Assembly: GCA_016935595.1 (NCBI GenBank)
Contig: JAFGQQ010000473.1
Coordinates: 1 to 11,288, forward strand
Direction: 5' to 3'
Source of the DNA: Bacteroidales bacterium
GTDB lineage: Bacteria > Bacteroidota > Bacteroidia > Bacteroidales > UBA10428
Length of the DNA stretch: 11,288 nucleotides
Under the pieces are notes generated by a model. The model worked only from the letters and a program-made list of their open reading frames with translations. It was not told where the DNA came from and made no database searches. Made by a program: the position numbers and the translations under genes. Position 1 is the first letter of the stretch. The number at the start of each line of letters is the position of its first letter. Positions 1 to 6,157 of this stretch are shown piece after piece.

Positions 1-1124
1 CCTAAATAATTACCTACAGCATAACCAACAATACCTACAGTTATACCTGTTAATATTACTTCCCTGTTTTTTATAGCCCCAGCTACGGCAGGTACAAAAG
101 GAGGTGAACAAATTAGTGCACTACCTGAAATAATTACAGTATCGGCATCAATTTTAAAGATTTTTGCAATGAGTGCATGAAGAATATGAGAACCAAACAT
201 TGCCAATCCAACAAACCAGAATAAATTAAAAGAAATATTGGCCAGTTGGCGTATATCGGCCATTGAAGCAACTACAAGGCAAAAAATAAGAACAATATAC
301 ATCCCAAACTGATATGTTTTTTCGATTTTATTAATCCGGGGGACAAAAGAAAGAGCTATTCCGAAACTGGTAATTAATAAAATAATTGCCGCAGTCTGAA
401 ATTCTTCACTAAATAATTTACTTGTAAAAAAGCTGATTGCAAGGATAATTAAAGATAATAATAATGCAAAAGAAAGTGGCAACAATGTTTTACGTTTAAA
501 AATACCTTCGTATGATTCAAATTCTTCTGCTATTTCATTATCCGATATCTTCTCTTTTGAATTGATCTTTTTAAAGGGTGGCAGAAACAACAGAAAAACC
601 CTTTGACCAATGGTAAAAATAAAAATCATATAAACAGCGCCTATAAAAACTTCATAGGTGTGTGTCATGATATAAACTTCGTGATCAACTTTCAGGGCGG
701 TTTTTATCGCTGCCATATTTGGTGTTCCACCAGTATAAATACCTGTAAGCATACCACCAACTTTCCAGCCTTCTTCAATTTCCCCTCCAAAAAAATAATA
801 ACCTACTACAATCATTACAACAACCGAAAACAATCCAATTATCAATGAAATCATTGCCTCCCCGGCAATATGCAGCCACCTTTTAACACTTAATGAAAAT
901 AAAATAAGGGGCAGCGCAATAGGAATAGTAATTTCAGTTAATAAGACCTGGTATTTTTCAATGCCTTCAGGAAGTATTCCCATATTGCCAATGATAATAC
1001 CCAAAGCATAGCAAACCATAACAGAACCAACTTTACGTACTAGGTGATATTTACTTTCAAAATACAAAATAGCAATAGGGGCTAAAATAAAAAAAACAAT
1101 TATAAGAATATGATGAATATCCAT
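1..1124 (-). CDS. DUF819 family integral membrane protein (YjcL-like), 3' end cut by window edge
   Basis: The reading frame is open from an ATG at 1122-1124 to base 1, giving 374 complete codons and no stop inside the window, so only a short C-terminal tail can be missing if it has the usual family length of about 380-420. The chain is a series of hydrophobic segments (for example residues 6-21, 34-50, 64-80, 90-112, 157-180, 215-234, 243-261, 273-289, 299-320), with one charged cytoplasmic-type loop near residues 184-212. Two glycine-rich stretches are typical of DUF819: TGGTPNMAA at 131-139 and the C-terminal block with CSPPFVPAVAG at 339-349 followed by VGIVGYAVGNYL. The family is a predicted transporter-like inner-membrane protein of unknown substrate; no transport activity can be read from the sequence. 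It is divergently oriented from the acetyltransferase at 1272 and shares a 147-base AT-rich gap with it. Family assignment is fairly sure; function is not known. Confidence 0.85.
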   Translation of the reverse strand, partial: MDIHHILIIVFFILAPIAILYFESKYHLVRKVGSVMVCYALGIIIGNMGILPEGIEKYQVLLTEITIPIALPLILFSLSVKRWLHIAGEAMISLIIGLFSVVVMIVVGYYFFGGEIEEGWKVGGMLTGIYTGGTPNMAAIKTALKVDHEVYIMTHTYEVFIGAVYMIFIFTIGQRVFLLFLPPFKKINSKEKISDNEIAEEFESYEGIFKRKTLLPLSFALLLSLIILAISFFTSKLFSEEFQTAAIILLITSFGIALSFVPRINKIEKTYQFGMYIVLIFCLVVASMADIRQLANISFNLFWFVGLAMFGSHILHALIAKIFKIDADTVIISGSALICSPPFVPAVAGAIKNREVILTGITVGIVGYAVGNYL

Positions 1125-1271
1125 TATCCTATGCTTTAATTAATAAACCAAAAAACTTAAAAATATTTATGCCTGAAATATACGTATTTTTTTTAATACA
1201 ATATTTTGTAATTTGCGCACAGAAACAAGTAATATTTTAATAGTTAAACAATTAATCTGTTAATAAAAATC

Positions 1272-1721
1272 ATGGTTGATTATAAACCAATTCAAACAAA
1301 TTATAAAAAAAAGTTCAAAGAATTAGTGATTAGTTTATATAAAGAAGATGTAGAAGGAAAACCAATAACAATTAAAAAAATAAATAATACACTTGAACAT
1401 TTCCGGCAATATCCGGAAAAAGGGCATATAACAGGATTTTATTATAATAAAGAATTAATAGGATATTCTATAATTACCTATTATTGGAGCAATGAATTTG
1501 GGGGTAATATTCTGTTTCTTGATGAAATATACATACAACATGAATATAGAAATAAAAGTATAGGAAAGAATTTTATAAAAGATTTGGCCAAAAATAAAAT
1601 TAATAACTCTGTGGCTATTTGTGTTGAAGTTATGCCAACCAATAAAAAAGTTTATAATTTTTACAATCAGCTTGGCTTTTTACCAGACAAACGAAAACAT
1701 TTAATCTATCAATTCATATGA
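1272..1721 (+). CDS. GNAT family N-acetyltransferase
   Basis: This 149-residue protein has the size and layout of a single GNAT domain, which moves an acetyl group from acetyl-CoA to an amine. Motif A is at residues 82-103: the strand FLDEIYI is followed by EYRNKSIGKNFI, the place where family members usually read RGxGIG. The first glycine of the pyrophosphate loop is serine here, while the second glycine (G98) is kept. Motif B follows as VEVMPTNKKVYNFYNQLGF (118-136), with N124 and Y131 in the usual positions for CoA contact and a catalytic tyrosine. The substrate cannot be told. Its stop overlaps the start of the lipoprotein gene by 4 bases (ATGA), so the two are probably translationally coupled. 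Base composition is very AT-rich: 12 G/C in bases 1321-1380 and 14 in 1561-1620, against 25 in a sample from the E1 gene (5401-5460), which may point to acquisition by transfer. The start is the first ATG of the frame. Confidence 0.85.
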   Translation: MVDYKPIQTNYKKKFKELVISLYKEDVEGKPITIKKINNTLEHFRQYPEKGHITGFYYNKELIGYSIITYYWSNEFGGNILFLDEIYIQHEYRNKSIGKNFIKDLAKNKINNSVAICVEVMPTNKKVYNFYNQLGFLPDKRKHLIYQFI

Positions 1722-2797
1722 GATTATCAATTATTTTTTTAATAGTAATTTTAATTATCGCCTGCCACAAAAAAGATACTGACATTGATACTGATAATAC
1801 TTTAGGATGGGAACCTTTGTCGGAAAAACCTTTGGTTAAAATTGGAAAATCTGCAGGTGACCCTTCAGTATTATATATAGAGGGAGATGAAAATCCATGG
1901 AAAATGTGGTTTGGTTACGCTCATTTTATTGTTAACGAATCAAATGAAGACGAGATGAGGGCTGAAACGGGTTTTGCCGAATCTACTGATGGGATAAAAT
2001 GGGAAGTGAGCGATGAGCCCGTCCTTAAAACGTCCTCGCCGGGTGGATGGGACCATAAGACTGCTGAAGTTCCCTGCGTTATTTATGATGAAGGTGAAAA
2101 TGATAACACGAAAAAATACAAGATGTGGTATAGTGGACGTAATTTGCATGATTTCAATGCGAAAGATTTTCGTTATGGAATTGGTTATGCATACTCTTCT
2201 GATGGTATTAAATGGGAAAAACTCCCAAAAAATGAATCCCCCTATAATGAAGACGGATTGATATTACTGGCAGAATATATTAAAAAATTCCCGGGCATAC
2301 CTATTCATGTTTCTGAACCCGAGGTAATTAAAAATAATGGCATTTTTGAAATGTGGCATGTTGTGTGGGCTGCTGACAGTATGTATACGCATGGCATCGA
2401 AGCTTATATTCATTCTACTTCAACTGACGGAATAAACTGGTTGCCAGATTCAAATAATTTGATATTTGCTGATAGTGAAGATATTGAAAATCCAGGAAAT
2501 GGAATTGGACAGTTAGCTGTTCTTAAAAATAATTCAGGGTATGAAATGTACTATACAGTTGAAAAAGCAAATAACGACAATTCATTGGAACATTTATATA
2601 TCAAGCATCTTATTAGTAAAGACGGAATAAATTGGGGAAGCCCAGAAATAGTAATTAAAACAGAGAATGTAAGTCCTTTTTGGTTAGGGCCGGGAATTGA
2701 TATAATCGAAGTTAATAATAATATTTTTCTGTTTTACAGTGGATTTGATAAAAATGTGAATGATGGTTTTTATATTTATGGTGTTAAAAAAAAATAA
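1718..2797 (+). CDS. Predicted lipoprotein with five-bladed beta-propeller (glycosidase-like fold)
   Basis: The 359-residue product starts with a hydrophobic signal ending in the lipobox IIAC (C16), so it should be lipid-anchored and lie outside the inner membrane. The rest shows a regular internal repeat. Strands of the type KMWFGY (62-67), KMWYSG (135-140), EMWHVV (211-216), EMYYTV (276-281) and FLFYSG (337-342) are spaced about 60-75 residues apart, and the first four are each followed by SxDGIxW (DGIKW at 91 and 162, DGINW at 237 and 302). Five such units fit a five-bladed propeller like those of the GH43/GH32/GH68/GH130 glycosidases. Acidic residues at strand positions where those enzymes carry catalytic groups are present (D48 in GDPSVLY; E200 and E202 in SEPEV), but I cannot confirm an active site. 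It could equally be a sugar-binding or inactive propeller. It lies between two acetyltransferase genes, overlapping the first by 4 bases and ending 3 bases before the second. Confidence 0.75.
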   Translation: MRLSIIFLIVILIIACHKKDTDIDTDNTLGWEPLSEKPLVKIGKSAGDPSVLYIEGDENPWKMWFGYAHFIVNESNEDEMRAETGFAESTDGIKWEVSDEPVLKTSSPGGWDHKTAEVPCVIYDEGENDNTKKYKMWYSGRNLHDFNAKDFRYGIGYAYSSDGIKWEKLPKNESPYNEDGLILLAEYIKKFPGIPIHVSEPEVIKNNGIFEMWHVVWAADSMYTHGIEAYIHSTSTDGINWLPDSNNLIFADSEDIENPGNGIGQLAVLKNNSGYEMYYTVEKANNDNSLEHLYIKHLISKDGINWGSPEIVIKTENVSPFWLGPGIDIIEVNNNIFLFYSGFDKNVNDGFYIYGVKKK

Positions 2798-2800
2798 CAA

Positions 2801-3319
2801 GTGGAAATTATTGGGAAAAGCATTAAACTGCGCAGTTTCAGGACAAATGACAAAACACAAGTCGCAAAACTTTGCAACAACAAAAAACTGTTTGATAATG
2901 TTAGGGATTTTTTCCCACATCCTTATTCAGAAAAAGATGCTGAGAATTACATTCAGTTCTGTATGAAGGAAAACCCTCAATATACTTTCGCTATCGAAAA
3001 AGAAGGAGAATTAGTCGGGGCAATAGGTTTACTAAGACAAACAGATGTTTACCGTTTATCGGCCGAAATCGGTTACTGGATTGGTGAACCATACTGGGGG
3101 CAGGGAATTGCAACAGAAGCAATAAAACTGCTAACCAAATATGGCTTTGAAGAATTAGGTATTATTCGAATCCATACAGGAGTATTTGATTTTAACAAAG
3201 CGTCGCAAAGGGTTCTTGAGAAAGCAGGTTACAAATTAGATTGTGTTTTTAAAAAATCGATAATTAAAAACAATGTTATTTGCGACGAATACAGGTATTC
3301 AATGGTGAAAGATTTGTAA
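2801..3319 (+). CDS. GNAT family N-acetyltransferase, RimJ/RimL type
   Basis: The 172-residue product matches the RimJ/RimL branch of GNAT enzymes, which acetylate protein N-termini or other amines. It opens with the usual strand (EIIGKSIKLRSF). Motif A is AEIGYWIGEPYWGQGIATEA (88-107), with the CoA pyrophosphate loop GQGIA (100-104). Motif B contains N132 and S135 in FNKASQRVLEKAGYK, the standard pair in this family. The start is a GTG at 2801, three bases after the lipoprotein stop: the homology-like N-terminus begins exactly there and no in-frame ATG lies close by. An upstream ATG at 2760 belongs to another frame inside the lipoprotein gene. The spacing implies co-transcription with the two genes before it. 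Both GNAT proteins in this unit are distinct: the first lacks the RimJ-type GYWIGEPYWG block, so they are not recent duplicates. The actual substrate is unknown. Confidence 0.88.
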   Translation: MEIIGKSIKLRSFRTNDKTQVAKLCNNKKLFDNVRDFFPHPYSEKDAENYIQFCMKENPQYTFAIEKEGELVGAIGLLRQTDVYRLSAEIGYWIGEPYWGQGIATEAIKLLTKYGFEELGIIRIHTGVFDFNKASQRVLEKAGYKLDCVFKKSIIKNNVICDEYRYSMVKDL

Positions 3320-3363
3320 CACCGCCTTTCAGGCAGTATTTACCACCCGGAGGGTTGTGTTAC
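3316..3363. terminator. Inverted repeat at convergent gene ends, possible bidirectional terminator
   Basis: GTAACAC at 3316-3322 pairs perfectly with GTGTTAC at 3357-3363. Each arm contains the stop codon of one of the two convergent genes. Between the arms are two small hairpins: GCCT-TTC-AGGC (3324-3334) and ACCC-GGA-GGGT (3345-3355). Together they could fold as a three-way junction on either strand. The inner 34 bases contain 19 G/C, richer than the surroundings. No T-run follows on either strand, so it is not a classical intrinsic terminator. A role in ending transcription from both sides is inferred from position. Confidence 0.4.
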
Positions 3364-3866
3364 TTAAAAAATGGTTTTATTTTTTTTATCCAGTTTTTCA
3401 CTCTTTCGTTTGTTAGTTTTGCCTGAGTATCCTGGTCAATAGCCAGCCCTATAAAATTTTCGTTGCGCACTGCAGCAGATTTTTCAAAGGAATACCCATC
3501 AATAGAAGTCTCGCCGATTAATTTAGCCCCTTGTTGATCAAGCAATTTGCCTAAGATACCAATACCGTCTACAAAATTTTCGGGGTAATCTCGCTGATTA
3601 CCGGTTCCAAAAATGGCAATGGTTTTCCCTTTTAAATCGATATCTTCAAGTGCAGGCACAAATTCATCCCAATAATTTGGCAATTCCCCATCGAACCAGG
3701 TTGAAACGCCAACAATAAAATTATTATATGTTTTAAAAACATTTTCATCTATTGTTTCTGCATTTATTTTGTCAACTTCATCATTAGTAAACTCATTCCA
3801 TATTTTTTCCGCAACTATTGAAGTTTTTTTTGAATTAAAACTATATATAAGGGCAATCTTTTTCAT
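3360..3866 (-). CDS. fldA: Long-chain flavodoxin
   Basis: Flavodoxins carry one or two electrons on FMN in the cytoplasm. This 168-residue chain has the length of the long-chain class. The isoalloxazine loops are clear: STWFDGELPNYWDEF (55-69) with the stacking W57, and GTGNQRDYPENFVDG (87-101) with the stacking Y94 and the YPEN block. The C-terminal long-chain signature is also present: GYSFEKSAAV (124-133) and FIGLAIDQDTQAKLTNERV (138-156). The phosphate loop is odd: residues 9-15 read SFNSKKT where a typical protein has a T-x-T-G-x-T pattern, so the glycine is lysine and only the serine and last threonine remain. The start at 3864-3866 is chosen because MKKIALIY is the usual first strand; the frame stays open further upstream, but that part overlaps the E1 gene and does not look like flavodoxin. 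It begins 16 bases after the E1 stop, so it probably shares its transcript. Confidence 0.88.
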   Translation of the reverse strand: MKKIALIYSFNSKKTSIVAEKIWNEFTNDEVDKINAETIDENVFKTYNNFIVGVSTWFDGELPNYWDEFVPALEDIDLKGKTIAIFGTGNQRDYPENFVDGIGILGKLLDQQGAKLIGETSIDGYSFEKSAAVRNENFIGLAIDQDTQAKLTNERVKNWIKKIKPFFK

Positions 3867-3882
3867 AATTAATTTTAAATTG

Positions 3883-5934
3883 TTAATAGTTAAGCAATTC
3901 TTTCGCTGCATTGTAAATTTTTTCTGTGTTTGGCAGGATAGCTTTTTCCAGGATGCGGTTAAAACCAACCGGTGTAAATGTTGAACCAACACGTTTAATC
4001 GGTGCATCTAAAAATTCAAAAGCTTTTTCTGAAATAATTGCAGATAATTCAGCGCCAAAACCTGAAAAAACCTTATCTTCATGCACAATAAGTACCTTAT
4101 TTGTCTTTTTAACCGAATTAATTATTGTTTCTTTATCTAATGGAACTAATGAGCGTAAATCTATTACCTCAATATTGCCTTTCTCTTCTTTAAAAATCTG
4201 GTTAGCTGCTTCAATCGACATATGGGTGGTATTTCCGTATGTAATAATTGTTAAATCGTTACCCTCTCTTCTGATCCTTGCTTTGCCAAAAGGCACTTCA
4301 AAGTCATCAGGTATAAAAGATGATGCAATGGGAGAATTATACAATGCTTTTGGCTCCATAAACATTGTAATGCCTTTGGAGCGGATACTTGTTCGCATTA
4401 ATCCGGCTGCATCATCTGCAAAAGAGGGATAAACTATTCGTACACCCGGAATATTTGTCAACGAACCTTCAATGGTTTGCGAATGGTATAATCCACCACC
4501 AATATATCCTCCCGATGCAAGTCGTATGGTAACATTAGGGACAAATTGGCCTTTTGACCGCCAGTAATCGTGAGATGAGTCGACATATTGTTCCATGGCA
4601 GGCCAAAAATAATCAGCAAATTCAGCCCCTTCAATAACAATACGTATTTTTTCATTAAAACGTGACATACCATTTGCAGTGCCTAAAATAAAATCTTCAG
4701 CAATAGGGGCATTAAAAACGCGTGCTTTCCCAAACTCTTTTTGCATCCCTTTCGAGACATTAAATATCCCTCCTTTTTCTTTATTGGCTATATCCTGCCC
4801 CCAAATAAATGTATCGGGATTATTCCTGAATTCAGCTTTCAGGGTTTCGTTAATAGCTTCAATTAATTTTTTCTTTTCTCCTTCTTCATTATGAATACCA
4901 TCCTTATACTTGACAGGCATATATGGATCGGGAAAAACAAAATCGTGAATTGATTCAGGAGAAGGGTCTGGCGCAGCAAGTCCTTTTTTATGGGCTGATT
5001 TAACTTCTTCTTTTGCTTCTTCTTCGATTTTAAGTAATTCTTCTTCAGTAAAACGGTTATAACGCAAAAGCATTCTCCGGTATTTACCTAAAGGATCATA
5101 TTCCTGAACATAATTCCGCTCAAAATCATCACGGTATAGCTCATGCTTATCTGAGTTGGAATGTGAATGTATGCGCACACAATTTGCCTGAACAATAACC
5201 GGCTCGCCTTTTTCAAGAACATGATTTTTTGCTTCGGTCATTGCATTCATGGAATCAAATACATCTTTCCCATTACAATGAATAATGCGTAAATTTTTTA
5301 AGCCTGAAAAATTATCGGCTACTTTGCGGTTTGCTGTCTGGTCGGACTTGGGAACCGATATTCCATAACCGTTGTCCTGAAAAACAAAAATCACCGGCAA
5401 TTTTTCTCTTGATGCACCGTTAATCGCTTCATAAACATATCCTTCCGAAGCTGCCGATTCGCCATGTGAACTGATCGATACCCCTTTATGTTTATAGTAT
5501 TTCATAGCCCGTGCTACGCCAACCGCATGAAGCGTATGATTGCCAGTTGCTGAAGAAACATTGTGTATATTCCATTCTGGTTTGGCAAAGTGGTTCGACA
5601 TGTGCCTTCCCCCTCCGGCCACATCAGTATCTTTCGATATGCCATTATAAATAATCTCTTCAGCAGTTAAACCCGCAGAAATATTGGTAAGCATATCGCG
5701 ATAGTATGGGAATAAATGGTCGGTTTTACGATCGAATATCTGTCCGATAGACAGTTGTATACCATCATGGCCAGCATAAGGGGCATGATATGACCAACCA
5801 ATAGCCTGTTTAAGGTAATTTGGGGCTTTTTCATCCAATGCCCTGCCAAGTATCATTAGATAATACCATTTTTTTAACACCTCTTTACCAGTTGTTTTTA
5901 TTCCATATTTTTTTTCTATTACCATTGTAGTCAT
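3883..5934 (-). CDS. 2-oxoacid dehydrogenase E1 component, fused alpha and beta subunits
   Basis: This thiamin-diphosphate enzyme decarboxylates a 2-oxoacid and hands the acyl group to the lipoyl arm of E2. The 683-residue chain joins both E1 parts. The alpha-like half is about residues 1-345. It contains GGGRHMSNHF (107-116), the TPP/Mg segment HGESAASEGYVYEA (157-170) ending at N188 in DNGYGI, and the phosphorylation-type loop HSHSNSDKHELYR (256-268). The beta-like half is about 355-683, with E413 in NAPIAED, expected to activate the cofactor, and H484 in LYHSQ. The TPP segment resembles branched-chain enzymes (GEG) more than pyruvate E1 (GDG), but its last glycine is serine (S160). Substrate is therefore uncertain: branched-chain 2-oxoacids or pyruvate are both possible. 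The first Met (5932-5934) is used; a second in-frame Met three codons later is equally usable, and neither has a clear ribosome site. E2 lies upstream and flavodoxin immediately downstream on the same strand. Confidence 0.92.
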   Translation of the reverse strand: MTTMVIEKKYGIKTTGKEVLKKWYYLMILGRALDEKAPNYLKQAIGWSYHAPYAGHDGIQLSIGQIFDRKTDHLFPYYRDMLTNISAGLTAEEIIYNGISKDTDVAGGGRHMSNHFAKPEWNIHNVSSATGNHTLHAVGVARAMKYYKHKGVSISSHGESAASEGYVYEAINGASREKLPVIFVFQDNGYGISVPKSDQTANRKVADNFSGLKNLRIIHCNGKDVFDSMNAMTEAKNHVLEKGEPVIVQANCVRIHSHSNSDKHELYRDDFERNYVQEYDPLGKYRRMLLRYNRFTEEELLKIEEEAKEEVKSAHKKGLAAPDPSPESIHDFVFPDPYMPVKYKDGIHNEEGEKKKLIEAINETLKAEFRNNPDTFIWGQDIANKEKGGIFNVSKGMQKEFGKARVFNAPIAEDFILGTANGMSRFNEKIRIVIEGAEFADYFWPAMEQYVDSSHDYWRSKGQFVPNVTIRLASGGYIGGGLYHSQTIEGSLTNIPGVRIVYPSFADDAAGLMRTSIRSKGITMFMEPKALYNSPIASSFIPDDFEVPFGKARIRREGNDLTIITYGNTTHMSIEAANQIFKEEKGNIEVIDLRSLVPLDKETIINSVKKTNKVLIVHEDKVFSGFGAELSAIISEKAFEFLDAPIKRVGSTFTPVGFNRILEKAILPNTEKIYNAAKELLNY

Positions 5935-6148
5935 TTTTTGTTTATACTGCTTACTATTTCACTCTTCACCCTTCACTTCTGCACATTTCGCCACAAGGTT
6001 TATCTGTATAAAACAACAATTCGTCGTGTGGCGGTGCTGCTTTGAATAATATTATCTACAAATATGTCGCACCTGCCGGGGCTAATTAACTTCACTGTTT
6101 TATACTCACAGTCCACTGTCTGCTGAGAACTAATTATGCTTACTATCA
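5935..6148. other. E2-E1 spacer with repeat relics
   Basis: These 214 bases separate two genes that should be co-transcribed, far more than the 16 bases between E1 and flavodoxin. No open frame or RNA gene is apparent. The spacer contains the duplicated segment and heptamer repeat listed separately, an inverted repeat CGCCACA (5989-5995) with TGTGGCG (6027-6033), and a second short pair GGTGC (6033-6037) with GCACC (6069-6073). These could give local RNA structure in the transcript, but no known riboswitch or leader is recognised. Confidence 0.5.
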
Positions 6149-6157
6149 CTATTCACC
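5948..6157. repeat. Imperfect direct repeat flanking the E2-E1 spacer
   Basis: TGCTTACTAT occurs at 5948-5957 and again at 6137-6146. The match continues with small changes (TTCACTCTTCACC against CACTATTCACC), so about 21-23 bases are shared between 5948-5970 and 6137-6157. The right copy covers the last codons and stop of E2 as read on the minus strand. The left copy therefore looks like a decayed duplicate of the E2 3' end placed just before E1. The intervening unit is about 190 bases. Confidence 0.55.
5958..5978. repeat. Three tandem heptamers TTCACYC
   Basis: The units TTCACTC, TTCACCC and TTCACTT follow one another without gaps. They read GTGAAGG/GTGAAGA-like on the minus, coding strand, and lie 24-44 bases upstream of the E1 start. 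A related unit, TTCACCA, sits at 6152-6158 across the E2 end. Short repeats of this kind grow by replication slippage, so they could vary between strains. Confidence 0.5.

Noticed and set aside
603..848. Plus-strand open frame inside the DUF819 gene
   Set aside because: It is the reverse shadow of a well-supported membrane protein whose frame is intact from 1124 to the window edge.
1175..1201. Possible minus-strand promoter for DUF819: TTG then TATATTTC after 16 bases
   Set aside because: The last consensus base is wrong and spacing is short; too weak to list as a feature.
1205..1240. Possible promoter for the acetyltransferase operon: TTTG at 1212-1215 and TATTTTAA at 1233-1240
   Set aside because: Two fixed positions of the -7 consensus are wrong and the region is so AT-rich that partial matches are expected.
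1236..1263. Shared AT-rich words (TTAATAGTTA, ATCTGTTAAT) before the first acetyltransferase, near 3888 and near 10555-10600
   Set aside because: Short, AT-only in part and not arranged alike; chance in AT-rich intergenic DNA is the simplest reading.
3867..4007. N-terminal extension of the flavodoxin frame by 47 codons
   Set aside because: The extension lies inside the E1 gene, is not flavodoxin-like, and the true first strand begins at the ATG at 3864-3866.
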